Origin: an uncultured Dysosmobacter sp.
GTDB taxonomy: Bacteria; Bacillota; Clostridia; Oscillospirales; Oscillospiraceae
Length of the DNA: 13,081 bases
Assembly: GCA_934597465.1 (NCBI GenBank)
Contig: CAKTSC010000016.1
Coordinates: 1-13,081 of the forward strand
Direction: 5' to 3'
Both the position numbers and the translations under genes were made by a program. Position 1 is the stretch's first letter, and each line of letters starts with the position of its first letter. Positions 5,797 through 12,815 of this stretch are shown here, piece by piece. The notes beneath the pieces are model-generated. The model was not told where the DNA came from, made no database searches, and saw only the letters and a list, made by a program, of their open reading frames with translations.

Positions 5797-5877
5797 TCAG
5801 CGCTCACTGGGTCTCACGTCGCTCTCACCGAAGATGAGATCGTCCAGATCGTGGCCGAAACCGATGTACTTGTCCAT
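5797..5877 (-). CDS. 26-residue acidic small protein, unknown
   Basis: A 26-codon frame starts MDKYIGFGHDLDDLIF and ends VRPSER. It is not recognised. It has every element of a complete gene: a promoter with consensus-like boxes (5909-5937), AAAGGAGG placed 7 nt before the ATG, a TGA stop, and an intrinsic terminator 11 bp further on. The peptide is acidic in its middle (Asp10, Asp12, Asp13, Glu18, Asp20), has no signal or membrane segment, and ends with basic residues, so it is probably cytoplasmic; a helix over residues 9-17 is plausible. The start resembles the N-terminus of some transposases (MxYIGxD), but the terminator shows it is not a clipped fragment. Alternatives are a regulatory peptide, a small protein partner, or a small RNA that happens to contain a frame. 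It is divergent from the MarR operon. Confidence 0.68.
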   Translation of the reverse strand: MDKYIGFGHDLDDLIFGESDVRPSER

Positions 5878-5908
5878 ACAAGAACCTCCTTTCCACGTTG
5901 CTGCCCTT

Positions 5909-5937
5909 AGTATAGTCCTCCGGAGCGGGGAATGCAA
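5909..5937 (-). promoter_or_regulatory. Sigma-A-type promoter of the 26-codon gene
   Basis: On the minus strand TTGCAT (5932-5937), a 17-bp spacer containing the palindrome CTCCGGAG, and TATACT (5909-5914), about 30 bp before the ATG. Confidence 0.82.
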
Positions 5938-5947
5938 GCGGAAAATT

Positions 5948-5984
5948 CTACAAATCGCACAATTATTTACATATACTTTTGTAG
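5948..5984. promoter_or_regulatory. Wide inverted repeat between divergent promoters
   Basis: CTACAAA (5948-5954) and TTTGTAG (5978-5984) form perfect inverted arms 23 bp apart in the AT-rich DNA between the mini-gene and MarR promoters. This may be a protein-binding site, but arms this short and far apart can arise by chance. Confidence 0.3.
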
Positions 5985-6005
5985 GAAATGATGGCCCTGC
6001 CCCTC

Positions 6006-6034
6006 TTGCAATCCGGAGAGCGCCGCCGTATAAT
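6006..6034 (+). promoter_or_regulatory. Sigma-A promoter of the MarR-ABC operon
   Basis: TTGCAA (6006-6011), a 17-bp spacer and a perfect TATAAT (6029-6034), about 65 bp before the MarR ATG. This is the best promoter in the window and would be strong when not repressed. Confidence 0.88.
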
Positions 6035-6038
6035 TAAA

Positions 6039-6071
6039 TTCATAGTATGAACTATTACCGGAGGGAACTAT
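6039..6071 (+). promoter_or_regulatory. Probable MarR operator
   Basis: Directly after the -10 lies TTCATA-G-TATGAA (6039-6051), a perfect 13-bp inverted repeat. Overlapping it, ATAGT and ACTAT (6042-6055) form a second inverted pair. GAACTAT then recurs at 6049-6055 and 6065-6071, both copies followed by CCGGA. MarR proteins usually bind inverted repeats of this size over their own promoter, so this is the likely autorepression site. Confidence 0.7.
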
Positions 6072-6098
6072 CCGGAAGAGGAAGGGGAGAACGCGGAC

Positions 6099-6533
6099 AT
6101 GGAGGAGAAGACCGCCCTGCGGGAGGGGCTTATGACCGCGCTGGAGCAGCTCTACCAGCTGCCGGCCTTCAGCGACCTGGCGGCGCTGCTGCAGGGGGAG
6201 GCCCGGGTGCTGCAATATCTGGCCCTGCACCGGGAGGAGGCCGTCTACCCCTCCGCCGTGGCGGAGGCCCTGCGGCTCTCCCGGCCCCGGATCACGGCGG
6301 CCCTGAACTCCCTGGGCCGCAAGGGCTTCCTGACCCTGGCCCCCTCCCGGGAAGACCGGCGGAAGGTGCGGGTGGTCATCACGGAGGCGGGTCTTGCCCA
6401 GATCGGCGGGCAGTATGAGACCGTCCGGGGCTACTTTGACCGGCTGCTCTCGGGCCTGGGAGCGGAGGACAGCCGGGAGCTTGCCCGTCTCGTGGGGCGC
6501 TGCGCGGCGGTGATGGAAGGAGAAGCACAATGA
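6099..6533 (+). CDS. MarR-family transcriptional regulator
   Basis: The 144 residues have the MarR winged-helix layout: an N-terminal dimerisation helix, the helix-turn-helix VAEALRLSRPRITAALNSL (about 54-72), and a wing with the signature DRRKVRVVIT (86-95) preceded by GFLTLAPSRE, then a C-terminal dimerisation helix pair (about 104-140). MarR proteins are dimeric repressors, usually released by small phenolic, lipid or drug-like ligands. It starts at ATG with GGGGAG about 9 nt upstream and overlaps the ABC ATPase by 4 bp (ATGA), so the two are translationally coupled. The operator-like repeats at 6039-6071 indicate it controls its own operon. The ligand cannot be inferred from sequence. Confidence 0.93.
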   Translation: MEEKTALREGLMTALEQLYQLPAFSDLAALLQGEARVLQYLALHREEAVYPSAVAEALRLSRPRITAALNSLGRKGFLTLAPSREDRRKVRVVITEAGLAQIGGQYETVRGYFDRLLSGLGAEDSRELARLVGRCAAVMEGEAQ

Positions 6534-7237
6534 GCGAAGCGTTCGTGTCCTTTCAGGACGTATCGAAGATCTACCGCAGCGGCGAGGTGGAGATCAAAGC
6601 GGTGGACGACATCAGCTTTGAAATTATGAAGGGGGAGTTCGTGGTCATCGTGGGCCCCAGCGGGGCCGGAAAGACCACGGTGCTCAACATGCTGGGCGGG
6701 ATGGACGCCTGCTCCCAGGGCACCATCCTGGTGGACGGCAGCGAGGTCAGCCGCTACAACGCCCGGCAGCTCACCGAGTACCGCCGCCGGGACATCGGCT
6801 TCGTGTTCCAGTTCTATAACCTCGTCCAGAACCTGACGGCGCTGGAGAACGTGGAGCTGGCGGCCCAGATCTGCCCGGATCCTCTGGACGCCGCCCAGGT
6901 GCTGCGGGACGTGGGCCTGGCGGAGCGGATGAACAACTTCCCGGCCCAGCTCTCCGGCGGCGAGCAGCAGCGGGTGTCCATCGCCCGGGCCCTGGCCAAG
7001 AACCCCAAGCTCCTCCTCTGCGACGAGCCCACCGGCGCCCTGGACGACCAGACCGGCCGGACGATCCTCCAGCTTTTGCAGGATACCTGCCGGGAAAAGG
7101 GCGTCACCGTCATCGTCATCACCCACAACAGCGCCCTCACCCCCATGGCTGACCGGGTCATCCGCATCCGCAGCGGCACCGTGGCCGAGATGAAGCAGAA
7201 CCCCCACCCCACCCCGGTGGCGGAGATCGAGTGGTAA
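6530..7237 (+). CDS. ABC transporter ATPase, MacB/LolD type
   Basis: All ATPase motifs are present in 235 residues: Walker A GPSGAGKT (42-49), Q-loop at Gln94 in FVFQFYNLVQNLT, signature LSGGEQQRVSIARAL (141-155), Walker B LLLCDEP (161-167), D-loop GALD and the switch His199 in VITHN. FQFYNLVQNLTALENVEL and DEPTGALDDQTGR are typical of the MacB/LolD/FtsE class, which pairs with FtsX-type permeases and usually drives mechanotransmission rather than classical alternating access. Its ATG overlaps the MarR stop (4 bp), with AAGGAG in the end of MarR. The partner permease follows after 145 bp. A short proline-rich tail (NPHPTPV) extends past the usual domain end. Confidence 0.96.
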   Translation: MSEAFVSFQDVSKIYRSGEVEIKAVDDISFEIMKGEFVVIVGPSGAGKTTVLNMLGGMDACSQGTILVDGSEVSRYNARQLTEYRRRDIGFVFQFYNLVQNLTALENVELAAQICPDPLDAAQVLRDVGLAERMNNFPAQLSGGEQQRVSIARALAKNPKLLLCDEPTGALDDQTGRTILQLLQDTCREKGVTVIVITHNSALTPMADRVIRIRSGTVAEMKQNPHPTPVAEIEW

Positions 7238-7249
7238 GCCCGGCGGAGG

Positions 7250-7360
7250 CCGGCTGAGCAGCCGGGGGCTCAGGCGCAGGCGGCCTTGGCATTTCCGCCC
7301 CGCCCAACGGGCGGGCCATCCCGGCCCCCATGGGGGCCAACCCCGCCGGGTTCCCCGGCG
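7250..7360 (+). repeat. Four GC-rich hairpins between ATPase and permease
   Basis: The 145-bp gap inside the operon holds four consecutive perfect-stem hairpins: CCGGCT/AGCCGG with a GAGC loop (7250-7265), CCGCCC/GGGCGG (7300-7314), the 16-bp palindrome GGCCCCCATGGGGGCC (7323-7338), and CGCCGGG/CCCGGCG with loop TTC (7344-7360). None is followed by a T run, so none looks like an ordinary terminator. They end just before the permease RBS at 7366. They could act as an RNA processing or stabilising element, or lower permease translation. Confidence 0.55.
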
Positions 7361-7382
7361 TCCGGAAAGGAGCACATTCTCC

Positions 7383-10300
7383 ATGCGTGCGTTAGAGAAG
7401 GATTTCGTCCGGGAGGTGCGGCACAGCATCAGCCGCTTTCTCTCCCTCTTTATCCTGACGGCCCTGGCGGTGGCCTTCCTCTCGGGTCTGCGGGCCACCG
7501 CGCCGGACATGAAGCGCACCATCGATACCTACATGGATGAGGCCCGCTTCATGGACGTGCAGATCCTCTCCACCCTGGGCCTGACGGAGGAGGACGTGGC
7601 CGCCATGGCGGCGGAGCCCGCCGTGGAGCAGGCCGAGGGCGTCTACCTCATCGACGCCTTCGCCGCCGCGGCCAAATCCGATGCCGAGGGCAGCGACGCC
7701 GTGGTGAAGGTCTACTCCCTGCCCCGGGAGCTGAACCGGCTGACGCTGCTGGACGGCCGCCTGCCGGAGGCGGAGGACGAGTGCGTGGTAGACCGCCTGA
7801 TGCTCACCAAGATGGATGTGGCCATCGGCGACACCCTGCGCCTCCACACCCAGGGCAGCTATGCCGACGCCCTGGCCCGGACGGAGTTCACCGTGGTGGG
7901 CGTCGTCCAGTCCCCCTTCTACATCAGCGTGGAGCGGGGCACCTCCACCCTGGGCACGGGCCAGGCCACGGCCTTCCTGTGCCTGCCGGAGAGCGCCTTC
8001 GCCCTGGATTACTACACCGCCGCCTACCTGACGGTGCGGGGCGCGGCGGCGGAGGTGGCCTTCTCCGATGAGTACCAGGCCCTGGTGGATTCCGCCCTGG
8101 ACGACCTGGAGGCCCTGGCGGAGATCCGGGCCCCCCTGCGCCGCCAGCAGATCGTGGACGAGGCCAACCGGAAGCTCGCCGACGCCCAGGCCCAGCTGGA
8201 CGAAGCCCGGGCCCAAGCGGAAGCGGAGCTGGCGGACGCCTGGGCCCAACTCCAGGACGCCCGGCGTCAGCTGGACGAGGGCTGGCAGCAGTACCGGGAC
8301 GGCCTCCGCCAGCTGGCGGAGGAGAGCGCCCAGGGGGAGCGGCGCCTGGCGGACGCCGAGGCCCAGCTCCAGGACGCGCTGAAGACCCTTCAGGAAAACG
8401 AGACCGCCTACGCCCAGGGCCTGACCCAGTGGCAGGACGGCAAGCAGCAGTACGAGGAAGGCCTGGCCCAGTATCAGGACGGCCTTGCCCAGTATGAGGA
8501 CGGCCTGGCGGAGCTCTCCGCCGCCCGGGCCCGGCTGGAGAGCGGCGAGGCGGACTATGCCCAGGGCGCTGCCCAGCTGACGGAGGAGCTCCGGCTCCTG
8601 GCCCCCCTCCTGGGGACGGACGCGGACAGCCTGGTGAAAGACCTCCTCTCCGGCGACGGGGCGGCGGAGACCCGGATCCGGGACGCCTTCCAGCAGATGG
8701 ACGATCTCCTGGCCCGGGCGGCCGCCGCCATCGCCGGCCTCCACCCCACGGAGGAGGAGCGGCAGGATCTCATCGCCTGGGCCCAGGCCCAGCTCCCCGC
8801 CCTGCGGGAGCTGGTGGATCAGCTGCCGGAGGGCGACGCCAAGGACGCCGCCCTGGCGGCCCTGGACGAGATCGAGGCCCGGCTGGACGAGATCCAGGCC
8901 GACCCCGGCCTGCTGGAGGATCTGCGCCAGCAGGCCCTGGATGCCATCGCAGCCCAGCGCGCGGCGCTGGGGGAGCAGCAGTCCCAGCTCTGGGACGGCG
9001 TGGCCCGGCTCCGGGATGCCCGGGCCCAACTGGACGACGGCTGGCGGCAGTACGAGTCCGGCGCGGCCCAACTTTCCGAGGCCAAGCGGCAGCTGGACGA
9101 GGCCGACGCCCGGCTCACCGCCGCGAAGAAGACCCTGGACGCCTCCGAAGCCCAGCTCCGGGACGCCCGCACCCAGCTGGACGACGGCTGGCAGCAGTAC
9201 CGGGACGGCCTGCAGGAACTCTCCGACGGCCGCGCCACCCTGGAGGCGGAGACCGCCCGGGCCCGGGCGGAGCTGGCGGAGGCCCTGCGCAAGCTCCAGA
9301 GCGGCGAGGCGGACTACGCCGACGGCCTTTCCCAGTATGAGGAGGGCAAGGCCAAGGCGGAAGCCACCCTCTCGGACTATGAGCGCCAGCTCTCCGATGC
9401 CCGGCGGCAGCTGGCGGATATCGAGAGCTGCCAGTGGTACGTGCTGGATCGCTCCTCCAATCCCGGCTATCTCGGCTTCGGCCAGGACGCCGACCGGATG
9501 GGGAACCTCGCCAGCGTCTTCCCGATGCTCTTCTTCCTGGTGGCGGCCCTGGTGTGCCTTACCACCATGACCCGGATGGTGGAGGATCAGCGCACCCAGA
9601 TCGGCTGCCTGAAGGCCCTGGGCTACCGGCCCTGGCAGATCTCCCGGAAGTACCTGGGCTACGGCGTGCTGCCCGCCCTCTTCGGCTCCCTGCTGGGCCT
9701 TGCCATCGGCTATACCCTCTTCCCCAAGATGATCTTCACCGCCTACCAGATTATGTACTCCGTGCCGGACATCGAGCTGCACCAGTATCCCGGGGTGAGC
9801 CTGCTCTGTGTGGCCGCGGCGGTGCTCTGCACGGGCGCAAGCGCCATGGCCGCCTGCTGGAAGGCCCTGCGGGAGGTACCCGCCAGCCTGATGCGCCCTC
9901 GGGCCCCGGCCCCGGGCAAGCGGGTGTTTCTGGAGTACATCCGCCCCCTCTGGCGGCGGCTGGATTTCAACCGCAAGGTCACGGCCCGCAACCTCTTCCG
10001 CTACCAGAAGCGCTTCTGGATGACCGTGGCGGGCATCGCGGGCTGCACGGCCCTCATCATCGCGGGCTTCGGCCTGCGCACCTCCCTGCTCAGCACCATG
10101 GATCGCCAGTATGACGGCCTCTACCGCTACACGGCCCAGCTGACCCTCCACGCCAACATCCTGCCCGAGGAGCGCGCCGAGGTGGAGGCGCACCTTTCCT
10201 CCGACGAGCGGATCCTGGCCTCGGAGCCCTGCTGCCTCTCCTCCCAGACGGCGGAGACGGCCAAGTACAGCATCATGGCCTATCTGGAGGTGGCGGATCC

Positions 10301-11099
10301 CGCCACCTTCGGGGACTTCGTCACCGTCCGGGACTACCGGACCGGAGAGATCCTCCGGGCCCCGGAGGACGGCGGCGTCCTCATCGACGAGAAGCTCTCG
10401 GAGCTCCTGGGCGTCACGGTGGGGGATACCTTCACCCTGGCGGGGGATACCCGGCAGGAGCTGACGGTGGCCGGGATCTATGAGCACTACCTGGCCCACT
10501 TCGTCTACATGAGCCCCGCAAGCTACCGGGCCGTCTACGGGGAGGACTGCGCCTTCAACGCCTGCCTCCTCCGCCTGACGGACGACAGCTCCGAGACCTG
10601 CGATGCCGTCTTCTCCGACCTGATGGATCTCGGCGGCGTGGCCGCCGCCACCCGGATGCTGGACACCCGGGACAACTACCAGCACTCCATGGAGCGCATC
10701 GACTTCGTGGTGGTCATCGTGATCCTCTCCGCCGCGGCGCTGGCCCTGGTGGTGCTCTACAACCTCTCCAACATCAACATCACGGAGCGCAAGCGGGAAC
10801 TGGCCACCATCAAGGTGCTGGGCTTCTACGACCGGGAGGTCTCCGCCTACGTCAACCGGGAAAACATCGTTCTCACGGCGGCGGGCATCGCCGCGGGCAT
10901 CCTTCTCGGCCACTGGCTCCACACGTGGCTGGTGCGCAGCGTGGAGATCGACCTCATGATGTTCGGCCGGGAGACGGATCCCCTGGCCTACCTCTGGGCG
11001 GCCCTGCTGACGGCGGGCTTCTCCCTGCTCGTCAACGGCTTCGGCTACCGGAAGATGCGGAAGATCGACATGGTGGAGTCCCTGAAGAGCGCGGAGTGA
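7383..11099 (+). CDS. FtsX-type ABC permease with long coiled-coil insert
   Basis: This 1238-residue membrane protein pairs with the ATPase before it. Order: first membrane span (about 17-38), MacB-like extracytoplasmic domain (about 45-250), a helical insert of about 430 residues (254-683), three spans (about 710-735, 758-782, 802-826), another span (878-900), a second extracytoplasmic domain (900-1105), then three spans (about 1108-1130, 1160-1182, 1200-1222). The two FtsX blocks carry QIGCLKALGYRPWQIS and ELATIKVLGFYDREVSAYV, the cytoplasmic coupling segments of this class. The insert is heptad-like, rich in Gln, Asp, Ala and Leu, with the recurring unit QLDDGWQQYRDGLQEL; similar G-spaced coils occur in YhgE/Pip-type proteins. 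AAAGGAG lies 10 nt before the ATG. The likely role is export or extraction of a peptide or lipid across the single membrane. The substrate is unknown. Confidence 0.93.
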   Translation: MRALEKDFVREVRHSISRFLSLFILTALAVAFLSGLRATAPDMKRTIDTYMDEARFMDVQILSTLGLTEEDVAAMAAEPAVEQAEGVYLIDAFAAAAKSDAEGSDAVVKVYSLPRELNRLTLLDGRLPEAEDECVVDRLMLTKMDVAIGDTLRLHTQGSYADALARTEFTVVGVVQSPFYISVERGTSTLGTGQATAFLCLPESAFALDYYTAAYLTVRGAAAEVAFSDEYQALVDSALDDLEALAEIRAPLRRQQIVDEANRKLADAQAQLDEARAQAEAELADAWAQLQDARRQLDEGWQQYRDGLRQLAEESAQGERRLADAEAQLQDALKTLQENETAYAQGLTQWQDGKQQYEEGLAQYQDGLAQYEDGLAELSAARARLESGEADYAQGAAQLTEELRLLAPLLGTDADSLVKDLLSGDGAAETRIRDAFQQMDDLLARAAAAIAGLHPTEEERQDLIAWAQAQLPALRELVDQLPEGDAKDAALAALDEIEARLDEIQADPGLLEDLRQQALDAIAAQRAALGEQQSQLWDGVARLRDARAQLDDGWRQYESGAAQLSEAKRQLDEADARLTAAKKTLDASEAQLRDARTQLDDGWQQYRDGLQELSDGRATLEAETARARAELAEALRKLQSGEADYADGLSQYEEGKAKAEATLSDYERQLSDARRQLADIESCQWYVLDRSSNPGYLGFGQDADRMGNLASVFPMLFFLVAALVCLTTMTRMVEDQRTQIGCLKALGYRPWQISRKYLGYGVLPALFGSLLGLAIGYTLFPKMIFTAYQIMYSVPDIELHQYPGVSLLCVAAAVLCTGASAMAACWKALREVPASLMRPRAPAPGKRVFLEYIRPLWRRLDFNRKVTARNLFRYQKRFWMTVAGIAGCTALIIAGFGLRTSLLSTMDRQYDGLYRYTAQLTLHANILPEERAEVEAHLSSDERILASEPCCLSSQTAETAKYSIMAYLEVADPATFGDFVTVRDYRTGEILRAPEDGGVLIDEKLSELLGVTVGDTFTLAGDTRQELTVAGIYEHYLAHFVYMSPASYRAVYGEDCAFNACLLRLTDDSSETCDAVFSDLMDLGGVAAATRMLDTRDNYQHSMERIDFVVVIVILSAAALALVVLYNLSNINITERKRELATIKVLGFYDREVSAYVNRENIVLTAAGIAAGILLGHWLHTWLVRSVEIDLMMFGRETDPLAYLWAALLTAGFSLLVNGFGYRKMRKIDMVESLKSAE
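8268..8305 (+). repeat. Coiled-coil repeat unit, copy 1
   Basis: This 38-bp segment of the permease gene is identical to 9174-9211 except for one base (G versus C, Glu versus Asp). It encodes QLDEGWQQYRDGL. A looser copy, QLDDGWRQYESG, lies near 9028. It points to internal duplication of the coiled coil. Confidence 0.85.
9174..9211 (+). repeat. Coiled-coil repeat unit, copy 2
   Basis: Second near-identical copy of the 38-bp unit at 8268-8305, encoding QLDDGWQQYRDGL, about 302 codons further on in the second coiled-coil half of the permease. Confidence 0.85.
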
Positions 11100-11137
11100 C
11101 GCCCCGTTTTCCGCGAAAGATCCTCCCCCGGCCCGCG

Positions 11138-11167
11138 ATCCCTCCCGGCCAAAGGCCCGGGAGGGAT
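11138..11167 (+). terminator. Terminator of the MarR-ABC operon
   Basis: An 11-bp stem pairs ATCCCTCCCGG (11138-11148) with CCGGGAGGGAT (11157-11167) and is followed by TGCATTT. The T run is poor, so termination may be partial. The last bases of the stem belong to the -35 box of the next promoter. Confidence 0.72.
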
Positions 11168-11195
11168 TGCATTTCCCGCCCGGGTGGGGTATACT
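11167..11195 (+). promoter_or_regulatory. Promoter of the exonuclease III-TatD unit
   Basis: TTGCAT (11167-11172), a 17-bp spacer and TATACT (11190-11195). A second TATACT lies at 11200-11205 within a 10-bp direct repeat (GGGTATACTC, GGGTATACTG). It has no matching -35, so it is either an unused -10 or part of a binding site. Confidence 0.75.
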
Positions 11196-11246
11196 CGGGT
11201 ATACTGTGATACGCGGGGTGCGCCCCGCCAAAGGAGGAACACCCCC

Positions 11247-12008
11247 ATGAAGCTGGTTTCCTGGAACGTCAACGGCCTGCGGGCCTGTCTCGGCAAGGGC
11301 TTTCTTACATTCTGCGACATCGTGGACGCCGACGTGATCTGCCTGCAGGAGACCAAGATGCGCCCGGAGCAGGCGGAGTTCGAGCTGCCGGGCTACGCCC
11401 GCTACTGGAACAGCGCCGATAGGAAGGGCTACTCCGGCACCGCCGTCTTCACCCGCCGTCCGCCCCTCTCCGTCACCTACGACTTCGGGGACGACCTCCA
11501 CCGCCACGAGGGCCGGGTCATCACGGCGGAGTTCCAGGGCTTCTATCTCGTCTGCTGCTACACCCCCAACTCCCAGGACGGCCTGAAGCGCATCGACTAC
11601 CGGATGCTCTGGGAGGATGACCTCCGGGCCTACCTCACGGAGCTGGACAAGCGGAAGCCCGTGGTGCTCTGCGGAGATCTGAACGTGGCCCGGGAGGATA
11701 TCGACCTCAAAAACCCCGACACCAACCACAATAACCCCGGCTTCTCCGACCAGGAGCGGGGCAAGCTGGAGGAGCTGCTGGCCTCAGGCTTTGCGGACTC
11801 CTTCCGCCGCCTGCACCCGGATGCCCGGGATCGCTACTCCTGGTGGAGCTTCCGCACCCGGGCCCGGGAGCGGAACGTGGGCTGGCGCATCGACTACTTC
11901 CTACTCTCGGAGCGGCTGCTGCCCAAAGTCCGCACCGCCGACATCCTGGACGAGGTGCCGGGCAGCGACCACTGCCCCGTGCTGCTGGAGCTGGAGGAGG
12001 ACGCATGA
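11247..12008 (+). CDS. xth: Exodeoxyribonuclease III, AP endonuclease
   Basis: The 253-residue protein is of the ExoIII/AP endonuclease family, which cuts DNA at abasic sites and trims 3' ends in base excision repair. Visible active-site motifs are SWNVNGLRA (5-13) with Asn7 and Asn9, LQETK (33-37) with metal ligand Glu35, CYTPN (104-108) with Tyr105, GDLNVA (143-148) with Asp144 and Asn146, and GSDHCPV (239-245) with Asp241 and His242. The sequence WRIDYFLLS is also typical. The length fits the family. The start at 11247 follows AAAGGAGG by 9 nt; the frame is open upstream to 11184, but that would run through the promoter. It overlaps tatD by 4 bp (ATGA), so the two are coupled. Bacillus calls this gene exoA. 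Confidence 0.96.
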   Translation: MKLVSWNVNGLRACLGKGFLTFCDIVDADVICLQETKMRPEQAEFELPGYARYWNSADRKGYSGTAVFTRRPPLSVTYDFGDDLHRHEGRVITAEFQGFYLVCCYTPNSQDGLKRIDYRMLWEDDLRAYLTELDKRKPVVLCGDLNVAREDIDLKNPDTNHNNPGFSDQERGKLEELLASGFADSFRRLHPDARDRYSWWSFRTRARERNVGWRIDYFLLSERLLPKVRTADILDEVPGSDHCPVLLELEEDA

Positions 12009-12769
12009 TCTTTGACACCCACGCCCATTACGACGACCCCATCTACGACTCCGACCGCGCCCGGCTCTTTGAAGAGCTCCGGGCAAACGGCGTGGGCCTC
12101 ATCCTGAACCCCGGCTGCGATGTCCCCTCCTCCCGCCGGGCGGTGGCATTGGCGGAGGAGTACGACTTCGTCTACGCCGCCGTGGGCATCCACCCGGAGG
12201 AGTGCGGCGGCGCCGCGGAGGAGGACTTCGAGACCATCCGCCAGCTTGCCCGGCACCCCAAGGTGGTGGCCATCGGCGAGATCGGCCTGGACTACCACTG
12301 GGAGGACAACCCCGGCAGGGAGGAGCAGCAGGCGGTCTTCCGCCGCCAGCTCCAGCTTGCCCGGGAGCTGAACCTCCCCGTCATCGTCCACGACCGGGAC
12401 GCCCACGCGGACAGTCTCGCCATCGTGGGGGAGTTCCCGGAGCTGGACGGCGTCTTCCACTGCTTCTCCGGCAGCACCGAGATGGCGAAGCTCCTCTGGC
12501 AGCGGGGCTGGTACCTGGGCTTCGACGGCCCCGTCACCTATAAGAACGCCCGCAAGGCCCCGGAGGTCATCGCCTCCGTGCCCTTAGACCGCATCCTCAT
12601 CGAGTCCGACGCCCCGTACCTCAGCCCCGTCCCCCACCGGGGGGAGCGCAACCGCAGCGACTGGCTCTCCGCCGTGGCGGAAACGGTCGCGGCGTGCCAG
12701 GGCATCTCCCGGGAGGAGGCGGAGGACATCACCTTCCGCAACGGCAAGCGCTTCTACCGCATCCCCTGA
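12005..12769 (+). CDS. tatD: TatD-family metal-dependent DNase
   Basis: The 254 residues form a TatD-type amidohydrolase barrel that acts as a 3'-5' exonuclease on single-stranded nucleic acid and is linked to repair of damaged ends. Metal ligands are visible: THAH (His6, His8), GEIGLDYHW (91-99) with Glu92, IVHDRDAH with His129, FHCFSG with His152, and ESDAPYLSP (200-208) with Asp202. AVGIHPEE (59-66) is also a family signature. The start ATG overlaps the stop of the exonuclease III gene in ATGA, so both are made from one transcript. The next gene is a radical SAM protein of the kind named for its association with TatD. Confidence 0.96.
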   Translation: MIFDTHAHYDDPIYDSDRARLFEELRANGVGLILNPGCDVPSSRRAVALAEEYDFVYAAVGIHPEECGGAAEEDFETIRQLARHPKVVAIGEIGLDYHWEDNPGREEQQAVFRRQLQLARELNLPVIVHDRDAHADSLAIVGEFPELDGVFHCFSGSTEMAKLLWQRGWYLGFDGPVTYKNARKAPEVIASVPLDRILIESDAPYLSPVPHRGERNRSDWLSAVAETVAACQGISREEAEDITFRNGKRFYRIP

Positions 12770-12785
12770 ATCTGCATTTTCAACA

Positions 12786-12815
12786 TTTCCACGAAATTTT
12801 CCACCAAATTTCGTG
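12786..12815 (+). repeat. AT-rich hairpin built from two direct repeats
   Basis: In the 72-bp gap between tatD and the radical SAM gene, TTTCCACGAAAT (12786-12797) and TTTCCACCAAAT (12798-12809) are tandem direct repeats differing by one base. The same bases also form a hairpin: CACGAAATTT (12790-12799) pairs perfectly with AAATTTCGTG (12806-12815) around a 6-nt loop. There is no T run after it, so a protein-binding site or an RNA stem before the RBS is likelier than a terminator. Confidence 0.6.

Noticed and set aside
4701-5807. 368-codon open frame on the minus strand
   Set aside because: Antisense to gpr, whose catalytic motifs are plain; no RBS. Its upstream end also overlaps the terminator and frame of the mini-gene.
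8160-9420. Repetitive DNA that might be a CRISPR or satellite array
   Set aside because: The repeats are irregular, coding and in frame; they reflect coiled-coil heptads of the permease, not spacer-separated repeats.
7392-11729. 1445-codon open frame on the minus strand
   Set aside because: It is exactly antisense to the permease and the start of the exonuclease III gene, which have clear motifs. Its His/Gly/Leu/Val/Gln-rich translation is what GC-rich codons give in reverse, and it has no RBS or domain.
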